From the NCBI GenBank assembly GCA_037446915.1, contig JBBIHP010000002.1, positions 27,604 through 91,603 of the forward strand: DNA of 64,000 nt, written 5' to 3'. The notes under the pieces were generated by a model. The model had not been told where the DNA came from and searched no databases. It saw nothing but the letters and a program-made list of their open reading frames with translations. Source of the stretch: DSXH01 sp037446915 (GTDB lineage: Bacteria > Bacteroidota > Ignavibacteria > Ignavibacteriales > Melioribacteraceae). The translations under genes were made by a program, and so were the position numbers. Positions 61,478 to 64,000 of this stretch are shown piece by piece. Each line of letters begins with the position of its first letter. The first letter of the stretch is position 1.

Positions 61478-63904
61478 CTATAATTTTTTCAAAACAACTA
61501 TTGTCATATCGTCATTCTGCGGAAAATTATCAGTAAACTTTCTAACTTCTTTTAAAACCAGGTTAATTAACTCTTTTGCGGCAAGGTTTCTGTTCGATTC
61601 TATAATTTGTATTAATTTATCTTCGCCAAACTGATCATGTCTTTCGTTCATCGCTTCGGTGAACCCATCCGTATAAAGTACAAAAACATCACCCGATTTA
61701 ATTTCTATAGTTTCTTCATTTAACGTGGATGTAAAAATGGATCCTTCTTCAAGTCCGAGAGCCATTCCTTTACTAAGAAGCAACCTTGTTCCGCCTGATT
61801 GCTGGCTGCATAAGATACCGGGATTATGACCGGCACGTGAGTATGTAATCATATTACTGTTTCTATCAAGAATTGCATAGAACATACTTACGAAAGAATT
61901 TTTTTCGATTGTTTTGTAGAGTAACCGGTTCACTTTAACAAGAACATTGGAAGGAGAAACATTTTCTTCTGCATGTGCTTGAAGAATTCCCTTTGTCAAC
62001 GTCATGTAAATTGCTGCGCCAATTCCTTTACCGGATACGTCACCGATTGCAATTCCAATCTTATTATTACTTAGTTTAACAAAATCAAAATAATCACCAC
62101 CGGCTTCAACTGCTGGTAAGGAGATACTTGCAACATCGTATCCCGGAATCTCCGGATCTTCTTTTGGTAGAAGACTTAATTGAACACGTGCAGCAATTTC
62201 CATTTCTTTCTTTAAACGTTCTCTTTCAGAAATTCTTAAAACATGGGAAGGAAGTCCGTAGTTTTCAAGCACAAACTCTTCTTTCTTTATCCGGCTGATT
62301 ACATATATCAATGGAATTATTAAGTACGCGATAACGAGCAATACAAAATTCAATTCAAAAAAAGAATTTTTACTGGCATAAAGTGCAAATCCTTTTGCAA
62401 CCAAAATTGAAGTAAAATGAAGACTCAATATTGTAAGTAAATCGAACAGAAAATAAATGTATGCAATTCCGCACCCGAAAATAAATCCGGCTAATAAATT
62501 TATTCCGAAATTGTTTAGTGAAGGAGGAGTTGAGGCAATAACAAATCCGAGTGTAGTTACAATTCCCGATAAAAATATTGAGACCCATTTCTTTTTCCAT
62601 CGCTGATAAGAAATGTTAACAATGAAAAATGTAATTCCAATAGAAGCCAATATTGAAGTAGTTGCTCCGTCAAGTATGGTTGCTAATACAGGTAAAAAAG
62701 CAGCATGACTTTCAAGCAAACCAACAGGTGAAATAAAAATTTTTGCATCCGGTTGATTGATTATCAGTGCAACAACAACAAAGCTTAGCGAAAGTGTAGA
62801 TCCTAATACAAAACCTTTCAGTAGCGAATTACCTGAATCTACTGCGAAGAAGTGACCTTTAATAAATGCATCGATCCCTTTTAATTTATTAGGCCATAAA
62901 CTTCTTGCATAAGATTCGCCTACTGTCCATGCTGCAAATATTAACAAAGAAAGGAAGAAAGAGAAAATTAATCCATTTACTATAACGATAATTATTTTTG
63001 TGTAAAGGAAAGAAACGTTACCAATAAAAGCGCCCTGTCCAATTGCCGGCCAATAATTTATTAAGTTAATTAACGATAGACCGAAATAGAGAAGGAAAAA
63101 ATTTCTTCCAACACTTATCCAAACTTCCCCCTGATGATATTTTTTAAGGAAGAGGTAAAATGCTATTAGCATTATAAAGATTACAAAAATTACCGAGACT
63201 GTTCCGTAAATAGCTTCAATTGCTAAAAAATATTCGCGGTCCTGTTGCGGCACTTCAAAGTAGTATGAATAACTTCCAACACTATTTCCCAAAACCCGCG
63301 CTGTAATAATTATTTTAGCATCTAATTTTTCTACATCCTTTTCCCATCGGAACGAGTAGTCAGTCCTTGCTTTAATATTTTCTTCGCGGGATTCTGTCAT
63401 CTTAAAATTATTGAAATCAGAACTGATTTCTTCAGTGAGGTACGACGATACCAGTGAAGTAGCTTCTTCTTTCGAAATTGATGGAATTGAAATTGTGTCC
63501 GGTAAGATCTTGTTAAATCCAAATACCTTACCTTTATTAGAAACATCAACTGTTATGCTTTTCTGTTGAATATTTCTTGGTAGATTTTGATGGAAATAGA
63601 CTGTCCAGCTTAAATTAGACCATAATTCATCTTTGCCGTAATCCTTAAATTGTTTTCCGCCTAATTTTTTTAATATGTATCTGGCTTCAACAGGTGAATT
63701 ATCCAGGAAAACTTCTACATACATATTATCAACGTTTTCATTCTGTTCTTTCAAAAAATCTTTTGCTATCTGAATCGCCTCGGATTGAGTTATGTTCATA
63801 TTCAAACTTTCGTAAGGAGTAAGCGGATAGAGTAGAATTATCAGGGCAATAATTATTATTGATGCAATAATCCAATAACGGTGAGATACATAATTATTTT
63901 GCAT
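61478..63904 (-). CDS. Membrane SpoIIE/PP2C-type serine phosphatase with large sensor region
   Basis: The 808-residue protein begins with one membrane helix, an extracytoplasmic region (about 30-225) and then a group of about ten transmembrane helices (about 230-535). The C-terminal PP2C/SpoIIE phosphatase (about 590-808) shows AARVQLSLLPKEDPEIPGYD, LPAVEAGGDYFDFV, AIGDVSGKGIGAAIYM, MITYSRAGHNPGIL and DVFVLYTDGFTEAMN, with the metal-binding Asp of GGDYFDF, GDVSGKG and DGFTE and the Asp pair of NDDMTIVVL. Such phosphatases act on anti-anti-sigma factors or similar. The sensor region is unusual in size. No partner switch gene is within reach; the rest of the module may lie outside the window. 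Confidence 0.88.
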   Translation of the reverse strand: MQNNYVSHRYWIIASIIIIALIILLYPLTPYESLNMNITQSEAIQIAKDFLKEQNENVDNMYVEVFLDNSPVEARYILKKLGGKQFKDYGKDELWSNLSWTVYFHQNLPRNIQQKSITVDVSNKGKVFGFNKILPDTISIPSISKEEATSLVSSYLTEEISSDFNNFKMTESREENIKARTDYSFRWEKDVEKLDAKIIITARVLGNSVGSYSYYFEVPQQDREYFLAIEAIYGTVSVIFVIFIMLIAFYLFLKKYHQGEVWISVGRNFFLLYFGLSLINLINYWPAIGQGAFIGNVSFLYTKIIIVIVNGLIFSFFLSLLIFAAWTVGESYARSLWPNKLKGIDAFIKGHFFAVDSGNSLLKGFVLGSTLSLSFVVVALIINQPDAKIFISPVGLLESHAAFLPVLATILDGATTSILASIGITFFIVNISYQRWKKKWVSIFLSGIVTTLGFVIASTPPSLNNFGINLLAGFIFGCGIAYIYFLFDLLTILSLHFTSILVAKGFALYASKNSFFELNFVLLVIAYLIIPLIYVISRIKKEEFVLENYGLPSHVLRISERERLKKEMEIAARVQLSLLPKEDPEIPGYDVASISLPAVEAGGDYFDFVKLSNNKIGIAIGDVSGKGIGAAIYMTLTKGILQAHAEENVSPSNVLVKVNRLLYKTIEKNSFVSMFYAILDRNSNMITYSRAGHNPGILCSQQSGGTRLLLSKGMALGLEEGSIFTSTLNEETIEIKSGDVFVLYTDGFTEAMNERHDQFGEDKLIQIIESNRNLAAKELINLVLKEVRKFTDNFPQNDDMTIVVLKKL

Positions 63905-64000
63905 TTTAATCTCTCTAACGTTTGAATATTGTTGACAATCTACAAGTTTAAGACGGCTAAAAAATAGAAAGGTTTGTGCTTACTAGCAATTAAATTTGAT
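63905..64000. other. Upstream region of the SpoIIE-type phosphatase gene
   Basis: This is 96 nt of AT-rich DNA with no ORF and no hairpin or repeat that I can support; it probably holds the promoter of the minus-strand phosphatase gene. Confidence 0.4.

Noticed and set aside
1..64000. tRNA, rRNA, tmRNA or riboswitch genes
   Set aside because: The intergenic gaps are short and none showed a T-loop GGTTCGA signature, CCA end, or cobalamin, SAM or TPP box sequences.

Overview
The window most likely comes from a free-living, anaerobic or facultative bacterium of the Ignavibacteria/Chlorobi-Bacteroidota side of the tree. This is an inference from gene content, not from a marker gene: it rests on the AT-rich sequence, DUF2723 and DUF5916 proteins, a GWxTD-domain protein, a short Bacteroidota-type AMP nucleosidase, a RapZ-type fusion protein, many Sec-exported beta-barrels and abundant multihaem cytochromes. 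No rRNA, tRNA, phage, IS element or CRISPR array was seen. A 100-base run of N (20211-20310) marks a scaffold gap.

Region 1 (1-14.6 kb, nearly all minus strand) is a dense electron-transfer locus. In transcription order it encodes a Tat-exported four-cluster Fe-S protein, an NrfD/HybB membrane subunit and a 13-haem cytochrome; a haem-type sensor kinase with two response regulators that each carry a GcvH-like domain; a 16-haem cytochrome c fused to a membrane cytochrome b; a tetrahaem c554-like protein; an outer-membrane barrel; a 14-haem cytochrome; and a 9-haem lipoprotein. A strong terminator closes the locus, and the N-terminus of a PAS/sigma-54 activator follows. The five cytochromes carry 56 haem-binding motifs. 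The layout fits menaquinol oxidation at the inner membrane, a periplasmic relay and a porin-cytochrome conduit to the outside, with a redox-sensing regulatory module inside the locus. A perfect 22-bp palindrome lies just upstream of the first gene.

Region 2 (14.7-36.8 kb) is mixed metabolism and transport: a three-activity aromatic amino acid enzyme (chorismate mutase, prephenate dehydratase, DAHP synthase), a TPP enzyme/cupin/PspC cluster, an MscS channel cut by the gap, a DMT transporter, AMP nucleosidase, a PAP2 phosphatase, a hybrid sensor kinase, glycosyltransferases, a DUF2723 gene broken by a frameshift, and a Tat-DUF362/polyferredoxin pair.

Region 3 (36.9-64 kb) holds housekeeping, envelope and repair genes: an FKBP isomerase, CocE hydrolase, DinB-fold proteins, a probable amino-sugar kinase-RapZ fusion beside a MurU-like nucleotidyltransferase (cell-wall sugar recycling), an M28 peptidase, cobalamin-dependent methionine synthase, HldD, a NUDIX hydrolase, the RtcB-archease RNA repair pair, a DUF5916 barrel, a GWxTD protein and a large SpoIIE-type phosphatase. 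Five hairpin terminators, a 12-bp tandem repeat upstream of hldD and two operator-like palindromes were found by eye.
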